DNA of 64,000 bases from Micromonospora sp. U21 (GCF_018070045.1 NZ_JAGPYK010000004.1:1-64000), one strand, 5' to 3'; positions 34,313 through 43,266 are shown, counted from the stretch's first letter. The notes: generated by a model from the sequence alone, not told the origin. Made by a program: numbers and translations.

Positions 34313-34822
34313 ATGAGGGACGCACAGAGTTTCGACGAGTTGTACCGCGGCACCGCCCGGCGGCTGTTGCGGTACGGCTACGCGGTCACGGGCGACCACA
34401 CCGAGGCGCAGGATCTGGTGCAGGAGGCGTTCGCCCGGGCCTGGCGCCAGTGGGGACGGCTGTCGGCGCATCCGGCGCCGGAGGCGTGGCTGCGGCTGGT
34501 GGTGGCCCGGCTTGCCACGGACCGCTGGCGGCGCCTGCATCGCTGGCGGGCGACGCTGAGCCGCACCGGACCGCCGCCGGACGCCCCGGCGCCGAGCGAG
34601 GACGGGGTTCTGCTGGTTCGCGCCCTCCGCCAGTTGCCGACCGCCCAGCGGCAGGCACTGGCCCTGCACTATCTCTTCGACATGTCGGTGGAGGAGATCG
34701 CCCGGGAGGCCGACGTGCCGGTCGGCACCGTGAAGTCCTGGCTGTCCCGCGGCCGGTCCCGACTGGCCGCGCTGCTGCCCGACCTCTCCACCGTGAAGCT
34801 GGAGGCGAACGATGTCAGCTGA
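34313..34822 (+). CDS. SigE-family ECF RNA polymerase sigma factor
   Basis: A 169-residue ECF sigma factor with region 2 (FDELYRGTARRLLRYGYAV, then AQDLVQEAFARAW) and region 4 (LPTAQRQALALHYLFDMSV, then VPVGTVKSWLSRGRSRLA). The short linker and the FDELY start are typical of the actinobacterial SigE-like group named by annotation pipelines (not M. tuberculosis SigE). ATG 34313 follows a GAGGGGAA site. The next gene overlaps by 11 nt and encodes a single-pass membrane protein, the expected place for an anti-sigma factor. Confidence 0.9.
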   Translation: MRDAQSFDELYRGTARRLLRYGYAVTGDHTEAQDLVQEAFARAWRQWGRLSAHPAPEAWLRLVVARLATDRWRRLHRWRATLSRTGPPPDAPAPSEDGVLLVRALRQLPTAQRQALALHYLFDMSVEEIAREADVPVGTVKSWLSRGRSRLAALLPDLSTVKLEANDVS

Positions 34823-35735
34823 ACTTTCCGACCTCTACCGGTCGCTCAGCGCCGCTGCGGACGACCAGGAGCTTGCCCGCCCCGAGCTGGTTCGGCGGCG
34901 TGCCGACCGGCGGGCCCACGTCCGGGTCGCCGGCACCGCGCTCGCGGTGGCGGTGCTGCTCGGCGGTGTGGCCGTCGGTGGCCGGCTGGTGTTGTCGGCG
35001 GACGGCGCCACGCCGCTGCCACCGCCCGCCGACACTCCCGGTCCGTTGCCGACCTGGTCGACTCCACCCCCGTCCCTCTCCCCGTCGCCACCGTCTCCGC
35101 CGCCGTCGCGCAGTACGCCGAGCGGCACGCCGCCGGCACCCACGACGGGTGCGGCGGCTCCCCGGCCGCCAACCTCGATCCCGGACCGTGCCTTCTTCGT
35201 CCTGGCGGCCGCGAATCAGACGGGCCAGGAATCGCGGATCGAGGGGCCGGCGCTGCCGGTGCTCTGCACGGCCAGCTATCCCAGCGAGTCCACCGTGGTG
35301 CAGCGCCGCGGCCGGTACCTGGCCTACAAGCGGCCGGAAACGCCGAAGGGGTACGTGCCGGACGGCAGCTACCGGCACACCATCACCATCTACCGCCCGG
35401 GTAGTGCCGACGACGCCCTACGGGACCTGCGGCAGGCCGTCCGCGACTGCCCCAGGCAGGAGTTGCCCGACGACGGCGAGAGGACCTGGCGGCAGCGGCT
35501 GCTGGACCCGGGGAGGTACGGGGACGAGTCGGTGCTGTTCGAGATGCGGGCCCCGTTCCTGGACGTCAACGGCGAACCGTCCGGCGAGGAGGTCCGGTTG
35601 GTCCGGGCGGTCCGGATCGACGACGTGGTGACGGTGCTCTGGGAACAGGGCTGGGAGGGCACCTCCGCCGAGCGCGGCCAGGTCGACGCCGACACCCGGC
35701 GCGCGGTGGCGGCGATCGTGGACTGGCTCCACTGA
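34812..35735 (+). CDS. Single-pass membrane protein, putative anti-sigma factor
   Basis: A 307-residue protein with a short cytosolic start (MSAELSDLYRSLSAAADDQE), one membrane segment (about residues 39-58, VAGTALAVAVLLGGVAVGG), a long Pro/Ser linker (residues 65-120) and an extracellular domain with two cysteines (VLCTAS and RDCPRQ) that could form a disulfide. No classical ZAS motif is present. The 11-nt overlap with the sigma gene and a GGAGGCG site support co-translation. The anti-sigma role is inferred from context only. Confidence 0.75.
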   Translation: MSAELSDLYRSLSAAADDQELARPELVRRRADRRAHVRVAGTALAVAVLLGGVAVGGRLVLSADGATPLPPPADTPGPLPTWSTPPPSLSPSPPSPPPSRSTPSGTPPAPTTGAAAPRPPTSIPDRAFFVLAAANQTGQESRIEGPALPVLCTASYPSESTVVQRRGRYLAYKRPETPKGYVPDGSYRHTITIYRPGSADDALRDLRQAVRDCPRQELPDDGERTWRQRLLDPGRYGDESVLFEMRAPFLDVNGEPSGEEVRLVRAVRIDDVVTVLWEQGWEGTSAERGQVDADTRRAVAAIVDWLH

Positions 35736-35777
35736 CGGCGGTCCGGAGAGCGGGTCGGTGGCGGGATGTGGGTCGCT

Positions 35778-35807
35778 TTGCGGTTCCCCGGGTCGGTGCG
35801 CTACGGT
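35778..35807 (+). promoter_or_regulatory. Promoter of the first initiator tRNA
   Basis: TTGCGG (35778-35783) and TACGGT (35802-35807), 18 nt apart. The -10 ends 11 nt before the mature tRNA 5' end, the same distance as in the second copy. Confidence 0.45.
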
Positions 35808-35818
35808 TATCGAGCCGA

Positions 35819-35892
35819 CGCGGGGTGGAGCAGCTCGGTAGCTCGCTGGGCTCATAACCCAGAGGTCGCAGGTTCAAATCCTGTCCCCGCTA
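35819..35892 (+). tRNA. tRNA-fMet (CAT), copy 1, CCA not encoded
   Basis: A 74-nt cloverleaf starting CGCGGGG with acceptor mate CCCCGCT, so position 1-72 is unpaired (C-T), a hallmark of initiators. The anticodon stem has three G-C pairs (GGGCTCATAACCC) around CAT. The T-loop GGTTCAAATC is normal. The bases after the discriminator A are CGA, so CCA must be added by nucleotidyltransferase. It is followed by a strong terminator. It is identical to copy 2 over all 74 nt. Confidence 0.95.
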
Positions 35893-35910
35893 CGAGAGAC
35901 ACACCAGATC

Positions 35911-35946
35911 GACAGCCCGTTTCCGGTTCGCCGGAGGCGGGCTGTC
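35911..35946 (+). terminator. Terminator after tRNA copy 1
   Basis: GACAGCCCG (35911-35919) pairs with CGGGCTGTC (35938-35946); an inner TCCGG-TTCG-CCGGA hairpin extends it. Confidence 0.8.
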
Positions 35947-36075
35947 GACGTTGTCGGGCACGTGCCGGCAGCCCGCTGGTGGTCATGGCGGCCTCGCGGG
36001 CCCGGGCATCGCAGACCCCGACACCCACCTGCGCCTGGATGACGACCCCGCCGATCATCGCCCGGGCGGATGGGT

Positions 36076-36081
36076 TAGGGT
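36076..36081 (+). promoter_or_regulatory. -10 element of the second initiator tRNA
   Basis: TAGGGT ends 11 nt before the mature 5' end at 36093. No clear -35 is seen upstream. Confidence 0.4.
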
Positions 36082-36092
36082 TAACCAGTCGA

Positions 36093-36169
36093 CGCGGGGT
36101 GGAGCAGCTCGGTAGCTCGCTGGGCTCATAACCCAGAGGTCGCAGGTTCAAATCCTGTCCCCGCTACCA
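36093..36169 (+). tRNA. tRNA-fMet (CAT), copy 2, CCA encoded
   Basis: Same 74-nt sequence as copy 1, followed by encoded CCA (36167-36169). The copies start 274 bp apart in direct orientation with unrelated flanks, each with its own -10 and terminator, so they are independent genes rather than one operon. Confidence 0.95.
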
Positions 36170-36184
36170 CTGAAAGTGCACGTC

Positions 36185-36217
36185 AAAGCCCGGCCCCAGA
36201 TCATGGGGCCGGGCTTT
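36185..36217 (+). terminator. Terminator after tRNA copy 2
   Basis: AAAGCCCGGCCCC (36185-36197) pairs perfectly with GGGGCCGGGCTTT (36205-36217), ending in a TTTT run. Confidence 0.88.
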
Positions 36218-36348
36218 TCTGATCCCCCGCCGCGCGCGTTCCGGGCGGCCGAAACACCACCGAGGGGCTGAGGCGCGCCTCATTCCCACTTCGATGATTC
36301 GGCGTGGACCGACGTGCCGAGGTTGCGCCCTTCGGCGAGGATGGGGAC

Positions 36349-36600
36349 ATGTCTTCATTCGGCAAGTGGTGGGGCCGGCTCAGCGCGGTCCTCGGTGCGG
36401 TCGTGCTGGCGGTGTTCGTGCCCGTCGCGGCCTGGGCGTCCACGGGCACCGGCGAGCTGGTGGTGGAGGCCGCCCGGCGGCGGTCCCGCGGCGGTGGCTT
36501 CGGTTTCCTCGGCCTGCTCTGCTGCCTGGTGGTGGTGGCGGTCATCGTGTTCCTGGTGCTGCGGCTGATGCGCAACCGGCGGGGTGGCCCGCCGCGCTGA
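36349..36600 (+). CDS. Small membrane protein with two hydrophobic segments, unknown
   Basis: An 83-residue protein starting MSSFGKWWGRLSAVLGAVVL. The first segment (to about residue 25, ending AAWAS) could be a cleavable signal or anchor. A basic RRRSRGGG stretch follows, then a second hydrophobic helix (FLGLLCCLVVVAVIVFLVLR) and a basic end. No family is recognised. ATG 36349 has GAGGATGGGG just upstream. It is a single gene, convergent with the binding-protein gene. Confidence 0.65.
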   Translation: MSSFGKWWGRLSAVLGAVVLAVFVPVAAWASTGTGELVVEAARRRSRGGGFGFLGLLCCLVVVAVIVFLVLRLMRNRRGGPPR

Positions 36601-36674
36601 CCCGGCGTTGCCGCCGTTCCCGGCCGTCGGCGGCTACCTGCCGCCGGCGGCGGGCAGCCGGCCATCGCCGGTGG

Positions 36675-38006
36675 TCACGCCGCGAGGGCTGCGTTGGCCT
36701 GGGCGATGAAGCGGGAGGTGGCCGCGCGGGTGCCGGCGCGCCCGGCACGGATGCTCTCCGCGGCGGCGACGAGCAGGGTGCGCACCTTGGCGTGCCCCTT
36801 CGGTGGTGGCGCGGGCGCCGGCCCGAGCTGTTCGGCGATGCTGGCGTTGAACGCGGCGGCCCGCTGCTGCGCCGGGTCGGTGATGCTGCCCTCGGTGTAG
36901 CGGCGGACGGCGATGCTGGCGTTGAGTCCGCGTTCGTGACCGAGGACGGTGCCCGCCTCGCCGTTCGTGGTCAGAAAATTGATCACGTCGATGACGGTGT
37001 CCGGGTGGCGGGTGCCGCGGAACCCCGCCCAGTACATCGAAGCCCGCGCCCACTGCGCACCCGGCGGGCCCGGGAAGCCGACCAGGCCCAGCTCGGCCTC
37101 CGTGAGCCGTTGCAGCTCCGGTAGCTGGTGGGACCAGGCGAAGGACGCGGCGGTCAGCCCGCTGACCACCAGTTGCCGGGCCGGCTCCCCGCTGTCGGCC
37201 TGCTCGACCAGTGCCGCGCCCGGCGTGGCCCGCCCGCCCCGGGCGCGCTGCCACAGCTCGAACCAGCCGGTCAGCTCCTCCGCGCCGAAGCCGAGCTGGC
37301 GCCCCCGGTAGAACTCGCCGCCCTGGGCGCGCAGCCAGAGCCAGAGTGCGCGGTAGTCGCCGGATGGGTCCATGGTGCCGGCCACCCGGCCGTCGCTGGC
37401 CTCGGTGACCTGCTCCGCCCAGGCGATGTAGTCCGCCCAGGACATCCCGCCGCGTGGCTCCGGCACCCGCAGCTCCCGCAGCAGGTCCCGGTTGAAGACC
37501 ACCGCCGCGAGGGTCTGCCCACCGGCCACCGCCATCGTCCGCCCGTCCACCGTGCCGTAGCGGATCAGGCTCTCCGGCAGGCCGCGCAGGTCCAACCGGT
37601 GGTCGGCGACCCGCTCGCTGAGGTCGAGGACGATCTGGCGTTGGGTGTACTCGGTCAGCACGGCGTCGTCGAGCTGGATCAGGTCCGGCACGTTGCCGCC
37701 GGCCGCCTGGGTGGCCAACCGGTCGTAGTAGCCGTCGGCGCCCTGCCAGGTGACGCGGAAGGTGACCCTGGGGTTGCGCTCCGAGTAGAGCCGCAGCACC
37801 TTCTCGGTCAGCTCGGCCCGCTTCGTCCCGCCCCACCAGAAGACCGACAGCTCGACCGGCCCGTCGTCGGTGGATGTGGCGGGGCGGTCGCTGCATCCGG
37901 CCAGCCCGCCGGCGGCGAGCAGGGGAGCACCGAGCAGCGCGCCCAGCACCCGGCGCCGGCCCGGGTCGGCATCGAGGCGGTCGATCGTGGGTCGAACAGC
38001 GGGCAC
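36675..38006 (-). CDS. Extracellular sugar-binding lipoprotein (ABC family 1), orphan
   Basis: A 443-residue solute-binding protein with a signal containing RRR and a lipobox LAGC (about residues 32-35), then ELSVFWWGGTKRAELTEKVL and the family 1 core (VPDLIQLDDAVL, YTEGSITDP). Such proteins feed MalFGK-type sugar importers, but no permease genes lie beside it, so it must share a transporter encoded elsewhere or act alone. The GTG at 38006 follows an AGGAGAC site. The gene upstream is purC, divergent. Confidence 0.85.
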   Translation of the reverse strand: MPAVRPTIDRLDADPGRRRVLGALLGAPLLAAGGLAGCSDRPATSTDDGPVELSVFWWGGTKRAELTEKVLRLYSERNPRVTFRVTWQGADGYYDRLATQAAGGNVPDLIQLDDAVLTEYTQRQIVLDLSERVADHRLDLRGLPESLIRYGTVDGRTMAVAGGQTLAAVVFNRDLLRELRVPEPRGGMSWADYIAWAEQVTEASDGRVAGTMDPSGDYRALWLWLRAQGGEFYRGRQLGFGAEELTGWFELWQRARGGRATPGAALVEQADSGEPARQLVVSGLTAASFAWSHQLPELQRLTEAELGLVGFPGPPGAQWARASMYWAGFRGTRHPDTVIDVINFLTTNGEAGTVLGHERGLNASIAVRRYTEGSITDPAQQRAAAFNASIAEQLGPAPAPPPKGHAKVRTLLVAAAESIRAGRAGTRAATSRFIAQANAALAA

Positions 38007-38157
38007 GGGGTCTCCTGGCACCTGCGGGCGGCGGCGGTCGGACCATTCACGCAGGCGGTGCGGGAAGGTGTCAACGTCCGTCCGGGCACCCCTGCCCGCA
38101 ACGGCGGCGTGGGTGGTCGGAGCGGGCCCACCGGCGCCGCGTGGTGTACTAGGGCGC

Positions 38158-38991
38158 GTGGAACTTCTGCACTCGGGCAAGGTCCGGGACGTCTACGCCG
38201 ACGGCGACGATCTGATCCTGGTCGCCTCGGACCGCATCTCGATCTACGACGTCGCGCTGCCGACGCCGATTCCGGACAAGGGTCGCCTGCTCACCGCGCT
38301 CTCGCTGTGGTGGTTCGAGCAGCTCGGCGACCTGGTGCCGAATCACGTCATCTCGGCCACCGACGTGCCGGCGGAGTTCGCCGGGCGGGCGATCCGCTGC
38401 CAGCGGCTGGACATGGTCCCGGTCGAGTGCGTCGCCCGGGGTTACCTCACCGGCGGCGGCCTGCGGGAGTACGAGCGCACCGGCGCGGTCTCCGGCGTGC
38501 CGCTGCCCCGGGGGCTCGGCGAGGCGTCGATCCTGCCCGAGCCGATCTTCACGCCGTCGAGCAAGGCGCCGGTGGGCGAGCACGACGAGCCGATCACGTT
38601 CGCCGACGTGGTGGACAAGGTGGGCCAGGCCACCGCCGAGCGGCTGCGGCAGATCACCATCGACATCTACCGGCACGGGGCGGAACTGGCCGCCGACCGG
38701 GGCATCCTGGTCGCCGACACCAAGATCGAGCTGGGCTGGGCGCCGGATGGCACCCTGGTCCTCGCCGACGAGCTGCTCACCTCCGACTCGTCCCGGTTCT
38801 GGCCGGCCGAGTCGTACCAGCCGGGGCGGGTGCAGTTCTCCTACGACAAGCAGTACGTGCGGGACTGGGCCACCGGCAGCGGCTGGGACAAGCAGGGGTC
38901 GGCGCCGGACATGCCGGCCGAGGTGGTCGAGGCGACCCGGGCCCGCTACGTCGAGGTCTACGAGAAGCTCACCGGCAACCGCTGGGAGTGA
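38158..38991 (+). CDS. purC: Phosphoribosylaminoimidazole-succinocarboxamide synthase (SAICAR synthase)
   Basis: A 277-residue enzyme of purine synthesis: CAIR + aspartate + ATP to SAICAR. It shows SGKVRDVY, VASDRISIYDV, VECVARGYLTGGG, SSKAPVGEHDEPI and DTKIELGW, all conserved family segments. The GTG start lies just after TGTACTAG, so the mRNA may be leaderless. It has no purine neighbours here; the gene that follows, glpK, is convergent and ends 15 nt away. Confidence 0.96.
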   Translation: MELLHSGKVRDVYADGDDLILVASDRISIYDVALPTPIPDKGRLLTALSLWWFEQLGDLVPNHVISATDVPAEFAGRAIRCQRLDMVPVECVARGYLTGGGLREYERTGAVSGVPLPRGLGEASILPEPIFTPSSKAPVGEHDEPITFADVVDKVGQATAERLRQITIDIYRHGAELAADRGILVADTKIELGWAPDGTLVLADELLTSDSSRFWPAESYQPGRVQFSYDKQYVRDWATGSGWDKQGSAPDMPAEVVEATRARYVEVYEKLTGNRWE

Positions 38992-39006
38992 CGGCCGGGC
39001 CGGCGG

Positions 39007-40491
39007 TCACTCCACCCAGTCGAGCGTGCGCTGCACGGCCTTGCGCCAGCTGCGCAGCTCCCGGTCGCGCAGCTCCGGGGCCATGTCCGGCTCCCACTGT
39101 GCGTCCGAGCGCCACTGTTGGCGCAGGGTCGTCAGGTCCGGCCAGAAGCCGACCGCGAGACCGGCCGCGTACGCGGCGCCGAGGCAGGTGGTCTCGGTGA
39201 TCCGGGAGCGGACCACCGGCACGTCGAGCACGTCGGCGAGAAACTGCATGAGCAGGCCGTTCGCGGTCATCCCGCCGTCCACCCGGAGCCGGCGCAGCGC
39301 CACGTCGGAGTCGGCGTTCATCGCGTCCACCACCTCGCGGGTCTGCCACGCCGACGCCTCCAGCGCCGCCCGCGCCAGGTGCCCCTTGGTGATGTAGCCG
39401 GTCAGGCCGGCGATCACACCGCGTGCGTCGCTGCGCCAGTGCGGGGCGAAGAGCCCGGAGAACGCCGGCACCACGTAGCAGCCGCCGTTGTCGTCGACGG
39501 TGCGAGCAAGCTCCTCCACCTCCGCGGCGGTCGAGATCAACCCGAGGTTGTCCCGGAGCCACTGCACCAGCGACCCGGTGACCGCGATCGCGCCCTCCAG
39601 CGCGTACGCCGCCGGCTGGCCGTCGATCCGGTAGGCGACCGTGGTGAGCAGGCCGTGCGTCGACGGGACCGGACTGGCCCCGGTGTTGAGCAGCAGGAAG
39701 CTGCCGGTGCCGTAGGTGCACTTCGCCTCGCCCGGCTGGAAGCAGGTCTGGCCGAACAGGGCGGCCTGCTGGTCGCCGAGCGCGCTGGCCACCGGCACTC
39801 CGGCCAGCACACCGGTGGCGGTGCCGTACACCTCGGCGGAGCTGCGGATCTCCGGCAGCATGGCCGCCGGCACGCCCATCGCGTCCAGCAGCTCCGGGGC
39901 CCAGGCCAGGGAGGCGAGATCCATCAGCATCGTCCGGCTGGCGTTGGTCACGTCGGTGACGTGCTCGCCGGTGAGCTTCCAGATCAGCCAGCTGTCCATG
40001 GTGCCGAAGAGCGCCTCGCCGCGCTCGGCGCGCTCGCGCAGGCCGTCCACCTCGTCCAGCAGCCAGCGCAGCTTCGGCCCGGCGAAGTAGGTGGCCAGTG
40101 GCAGGCCGGTGCGGGTCCGGAACCACTCCTCGCCGTACGCCGCCGCCAGTTCGCGCAGCAGCGGCCCGGTCCGGGTGTCCTGCCAGACGACCGCGTTGGC
40201 CACCGGGCGGCCGGTGGCCCGGTCCCAGACCAGGGTGGTCTCCCGCTGGTTGGTGATGCCGACCGCGGCCAGCCCGGCCGTGTCGGTGCCGGCCGTCCGC
40301 AACGCCTCCTGGACGACCTGCCGGACGTTGTCCCAGATCTCCTCGGCGTCGTGTTCCACCCAGCCGGGTCGGGGAAAGACCTGCCGGTGCTCGCGCTGGG
40401 CTACGGCGACGATCTCCCCGGCCCGGTCGAAGACGATGCACCGCGAGGAGGTGGTGCCCTGATCGATGGCGGCGACGTACTGGGGGGTCAC
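39007..40491 (-). CDS. glpK: Glycerol kinase
   Basis: A 494-residue FGGY-family kinase that phosphorylates glycerol to glycerol-3-phosphate. Motifs include [10 protein letters not shown] at the N-terminus, [25 protein letters not shown], the [10 protein letters not shown] segment and [12 protein letters not shown], all typical. GTG 40491 gives [12 protein letters not shown]; a TACGGT 6 nt upstream suggests a leaderless mRNA. No glpF or glpD is adjacent. It shares a short control region with the divergent PRPP synthetase gene. Confidence 0.96.
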   Translation of the reverse strand: MTPQYVAAIDQGTTSSRCIVFDRAGEIVAVAQREHRQVFPRPGWVEHDAEEIWDNVRQVVQEALRTAGTDTAGLAAVGITNQRETTLVWDRATGRPVANAVVWQDTRTGPLLRELAAAYGEEWFRTRTGLPLATYFAGPKLRWLLDEVDGLRERAERGEALFGTMDSWLIWKLTGEHVTDVTNASRTMLMDLASLAWAPELLDAMGVPAAMLPEIRSSAEVYGTATGVLAGVPVASALGDQQAALFGQTCFQPGEAKCTYGTGSFLLLNTGASPVPSTHGLLTTVAYRIDGQPAAYALEGAIAVTGSLVQWLRDNLGLISTAAEVEELARTVDDNGGCYVVPAFSGLFAPHWRSDARGVIAGLTGYITKGHLARAALEASAWQTREVVDAMNADSDVALRRLRVDGGMTANGLLMQFLADVLDVPVVRSRITETTCLGAAYAAGLAVGFWPDLTTLRQQWRSDAQWEPDMAPELRDRELRSWRKAVQRTLDWVE

Positions 40492-40497
40492 GGCAGC

Positions 40498-40585
40498 ACC
40501 GTACCCGGAGCCGCGGCGCGGTGCGACCGGCGTCACGGTCGGTTGCGACCTGCCGCCCTCCTGCGCCGACCGGTTCGCCTACGAT
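40498..40585. promoter_or_regulatory. Divergent -10 elements of glpK and prs
   Basis: On the minus strand TACGGT (40498-40503) lies 6 nt before the glpK GTG. On the plus strand TACGAT (40580-40585) lies 8 nt before the prs GTG at 40594. Neither gene has a ribosome site. Confidence 0.5.
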
Positions 40586-40593
40586 GTGCGAAC

Positions 40594-41532
40594 GTGCGTG
40601 ACATCGCCGTTTTCAGTGGAACCGCCCATCCCGACCTCGCCGCCGAGATCTGCGCCCACCTGGGGGTGCCGCTGCATCCCGTGCGGGTCTCCCGGTTCGC
40701 CAACGACTGCCTGGAAGTGCAACTGCAGGCCAACTGCCGGGAGCGGGACGTCTTCCTGATCCAGCCGCTGGTGCCGCCGGTGCAGGAGCACCTGGTCGAG
40801 CTGCTGCTGATGATCGACGCCGCCCGGGGCGCGTCCGCCGGCCGGATCACGGTGGTGCTGCCGCACTACGCGTACGCCCGCTCGGACAAGAAGGACGCGC
40901 CGCGGATCTCGATCGGCGCCCGGCTCGTCGCCGACCTGCTCACCTCGGCCGGGGCCGACCGGGTGCTCGCGATGACCCTGCACTCGCCCCAGGTGCACGG
41001 CTTCTTCAGCGTCCCCGTGGACCACCTGCACGCGCTGCGCGAACTGGCCACCCACTTCCGGCGCTACGACCTCAGCAACACCGTGGTCGTCTCGCCCGAC
41101 CTGGGTAACGCCAAGGAGGCCGCCGCCTTCGCCCGGCTGCTCGGCACGCCGGTCGCGGCGGGGGCGAAGCAGCGGTTCAGCGACGACCTGGTCAAGATCA
41201 GCGCGGTGATCGGCGAGGTGACCGACAAGGACGTCATCGTGCTGGACGACGAGATCGCCAAGGGCAGCACGGTCGTCGAGTTGATGGAGCACCTGCGTGG
41301 CCTGAAGGTCCGCTCGATCCGGCTGGCCTGCACGCACGGCCTCTTCTCCGGCGACGCGCTCCAGCGACTCAGCGACCAGGACGGCGTACTGGAGATCGTC
41401 TGCACCAACACGGTGCCCATCCCGACCGCCAAGCGGGTCCCCGAACTCGAGGTCCTCTCGGTGGCCCCGGCCCTGGCCGAGGCGATGCGCCGGATCCACA
41501 ACGGCGAGTCCGTCTCCGCGCTCTTCGCCTGA
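40594..41532 (+). CDS. prs: Ribose-phosphate pyrophosphokinase
   Basis: A 312-residue enzyme making PRPP from ribose-5-phosphate and ATP. It has the ATP-loop region VVLPHYAYARSDKKDAPRIS, the histidine in TLHSPQVHGFF, VVSPDLGNAKEAAAFA and the PRPP-binding loop VIVLDDEIAKGSTV. Several positions differ from the main bacterial Prs, so this may be a second paralogue, as actinomycetes often carry two. The GTG at 40594 follows TACGAT by 8 nt (leaderless). A terminator follows immediately. Confidence 0.92.
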   Translation: MRDIAVFSGTAHPDLAAEICAHLGVPLHPVRVSRFANDCLEVQLQANCRERDVFLIQPLVPPVQEHLVELLLMIDAARGASAGRITVVLPHYAYARSDKKDAPRISIGARLVADLLTSAGADRVLAMTLHSPQVHGFFSVPVDHLHALRELATHFRRYDLSNTVVVSPDLGNAKEAAAFARLLGTPVAAGAKQRFSDDLVKISAVIGEVTDKDVIVLDDEIAKGSTVVELMEHLRGLKVRSIRLACTHGLFSGDALQRLSDQDGVLEIVCTNTVPIPTAKRVPELEVLSVAPALAEAMRRIHNGESVSALFA

Positions 41533-41554
41533 CCCCGCCACCGTGGGGGCGGGG
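41533..41554 (+). terminator. Terminator after prs
   Basis: CCCCGCC (41533-41539) pairs with GGCGGGG (41548-41554), starting one base after the prs stop; outer GA/TC bases can add pairs. Confidence 0.6.
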
Positions 41555-41556
41555 GG

Positions 41557-42012
41557 TCAGTGCGGGGTGTGGTCGCGGATGGTGAGCGCCGAGGTGATGC
41601 GGACGGTGGTGCCGGCGGCGCCGGTGGCGACCTCCATGGCGTCGGTCAGCTCGCGGGCCAGCCAGAGGCCCCAGCCGCCGGCGGTGTCCGGGGCCGGCCG
41701 GCGGCGGTCGCCCAGCCGCTGCGGGCTGATCCCGTGCCCGTGGTCGGCAACCTCGCAGACCAGCATCCCCGGCTCCTGCCAGAGCCGCAGCCACCCTCGC
41801 CCGCCGCCGTGCCGAACGGCGTTGGTGATCAGCTCGTTGACCGCCAGCACGAAGTCGTCCAGCCGCTGGCCAACAAGCCCGGAGGCGATCGCGCAGGAGG
41901 TGACCGAGTGTCGGATCTCGGTCACCTGGGCCTGGTCGAAGGCCTCGGCGATCAGGAGCGCAGGTTCGATGGGCACAACCGTACGCGGTGCGTGCGGATC
42001 TGCATTCGTCAT
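41557..42012 (-). CDS. RsbW/SpoIIAB-like ATP-binding regulator (anti-sigma or anti-anti-sigma system kinase)
   Basis: A 151-residue HATPase_c protein with the N-box NELITNAVRHG, the G1 box DHGHGI and GGWGLWLARELTD. This stand-alone ATPase fold acts as a serine kinase on STAS proteins and as an anti-sigma factor in the SigB/SigF type network. The ATG at 42012 gives MTNADPHAPR. It is divergent from a two-component sensor kinase. No sigma or STAS partner is adjacent, but a STAS/ATPase fusion lies 2.6 kb away at 44601. Confidence 0.88.
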   Translation of the reverse strand: MTNADPHAPRTVVPIEPALLIAEAFDQAQVTEIRHSVTSCAIASGLVGQRLDDFVLAVNELITNAVRHGGGRGWLRLWQEPGMLVCEVADHGHGISPQRLGDRRRPAPDTAGGWGLWLARELTDAMEVATGAAGTTVRITSALTIRDHTPH

Positions 42013-42132
42013 GGCCCCGTCCCGGCGGCGGATCTTGGAGAATTTCGCGGCTTTTCCACCGTACGTCAGGGTTTCTCGAACCGCACTCGCTGCCGGACGC
42101 CCGGCTGGTCCGGCTGTGGCATCCTGACCGCC

Positions 42133-43266
42133 ATGCCGTCGCCGTCGGGTGGATTCGAGGTGCCGCTCTGGCGGGCGCTCGCGGTGTTCCGGTTCGCGTC
42201 CCTGGCGTACGTCTGCGTGCTCGCGGTGCGCGACGCCGACCGGTACGCCCACCCGTTCGCCGTCGCGGCCCTGGTCCTGGTGATGATCGCCTGGACGGTG
42301 GCGACCGCGATCGGCTACGCCCGCCCGGCCTGGCGGCGCTGGCCACTGCTGCTGGCCGACCTCGCGGTGGTGATGGCCATCGTGCTGGCCACCCCGTGGG
42401 TCGTCGGCCGGGCGGCGCTCGCCGCCGGCGTGCCCACCCTGGGGGTGGCCTGGATGGCGGGTCCGGTCCTGGCCTGGGCCGTCTCCGGCGGCCGGCGCCG
42501 GGGCACCATGGCCGCGCTGCTGGTCGCCGGCGCGGACCTGGCCACCCGGGAGCGGATCGGCCAGTCCTCGTTCACCGGGGTGATCCTGATGCTGCTCGCC
42601 GGAGTGGTGGTCGGGCACGTGGCCCGGCTCGCGGCGACCGCCGAGGAGCGGCTGCAACGCGCGGTGGAGTTGGAGGCGGCCACCCGGGAGCGGGAGCGGC
42701 TGGCCCGGGGCATCCATGACTCGGTTCTCCAGGTGCTGGCACTGGTGCAGCGGCGCGGCGCCGATCTGCCCGGCGAGGCGGGTGAGCTGGCCCGTCTGGC
42801 CGGCGAACAGGAGGCCGCGCTGCGCGCACTGATCGCCGGCACCGCGCCGGCCGGCGCCACCGCCCCGGACTCGGCCGGCACGGTGGATCTTCGGACGCTG
42901 CTCGGTCGGTACGCCTCACCGGCGGTGTCGCTCTCCGCGCCGGCCACCCCGGTGCCGCTGCCCAGGCGGGTGGCGGGGGAACTCGCCGCCGCGACCGGCG
43001 CGGCGCTGGACAACGTGGGGCGACACGCCGACGGGCGCGCCTGGGTGCTGATCGAGGACGAGGGGGCGACCGTGACCGTGTCGATCCGTGACGAGGGGCC
43101 GGGCATCCCGGATGGGCGGCTGGTGGAGGCGGCCGCCCAGGGGCGGCTCGGCGTGACCCAGTCGATCCGGGGCCGGATGACGGACCTGGGCGGAACCGTC
43201 CGGATCGTGTCGGCACCCGAGGCCGGCACCGAGATCGAGCTGACCGTGCCGAGGGCTGAGCGGTGA
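42133..43266 (+). CDS. MacS-type sensor histidine kinase (DUF5931, HisKA_3)
   Basis: A 377-residue sensor with about five N-terminal membrane segments (residues 10-165, DUF5931-like), a HisKA_3 dimerisation helix with the phospho-acceptor in RERERLARGIHDSVLQVL and a HATPase domain (GAALDNVGRHA, DEGPGIPDG). The architecture matches the MacS family of actinobacterial NarL-type sensors. It overlaps the next gene, its response regulator, by 4 nt (GTGA). The stimulus is unknown. Confidence 0.9.
   Translation: MPSPSGGFEVPLWRALAVFRFASLAYVCVLAVRDADRYAHPFAVAALVLVMIAWTVATAIGYARPAWRRWPLLLADLAVVMAIVLATPWVVGRAALAAGVPTLGVAWMAGPVLAWAVSGGRRRGTMAALLVAGADLATRERIGQSSFTGVILMLLAGVVVGHVARLAATAEERLQRAVELEAATRERERLARGIHDSVLQVLALVQRRGADLPGEAGELARLAGEQEAALRALIAGTAPAGATAPDSAGTVDLRTLLGRYASPAVSLSAPATPVPLPRRVAGELAAATGAALDNVGRHADGRAWVLIEDEGATVTVSIRDEGPGIPDGRLVEAAAQGRLGVTQSIRGRMTDLGGTVRIVSAPEAGTEIELTVPRAER

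Noticed and set aside
31155..34325. Very long minus-strand frame opposite UPF0182
   Set aside because: Same shadow effect; the plus strand carries clear UPF0182 conservation and membrane helices.
35893..36092. A gene between the two tRNAs
   Set aside because: The 200 bases contain a terminator and the second tRNA -10, and no frame with a ribosome site.
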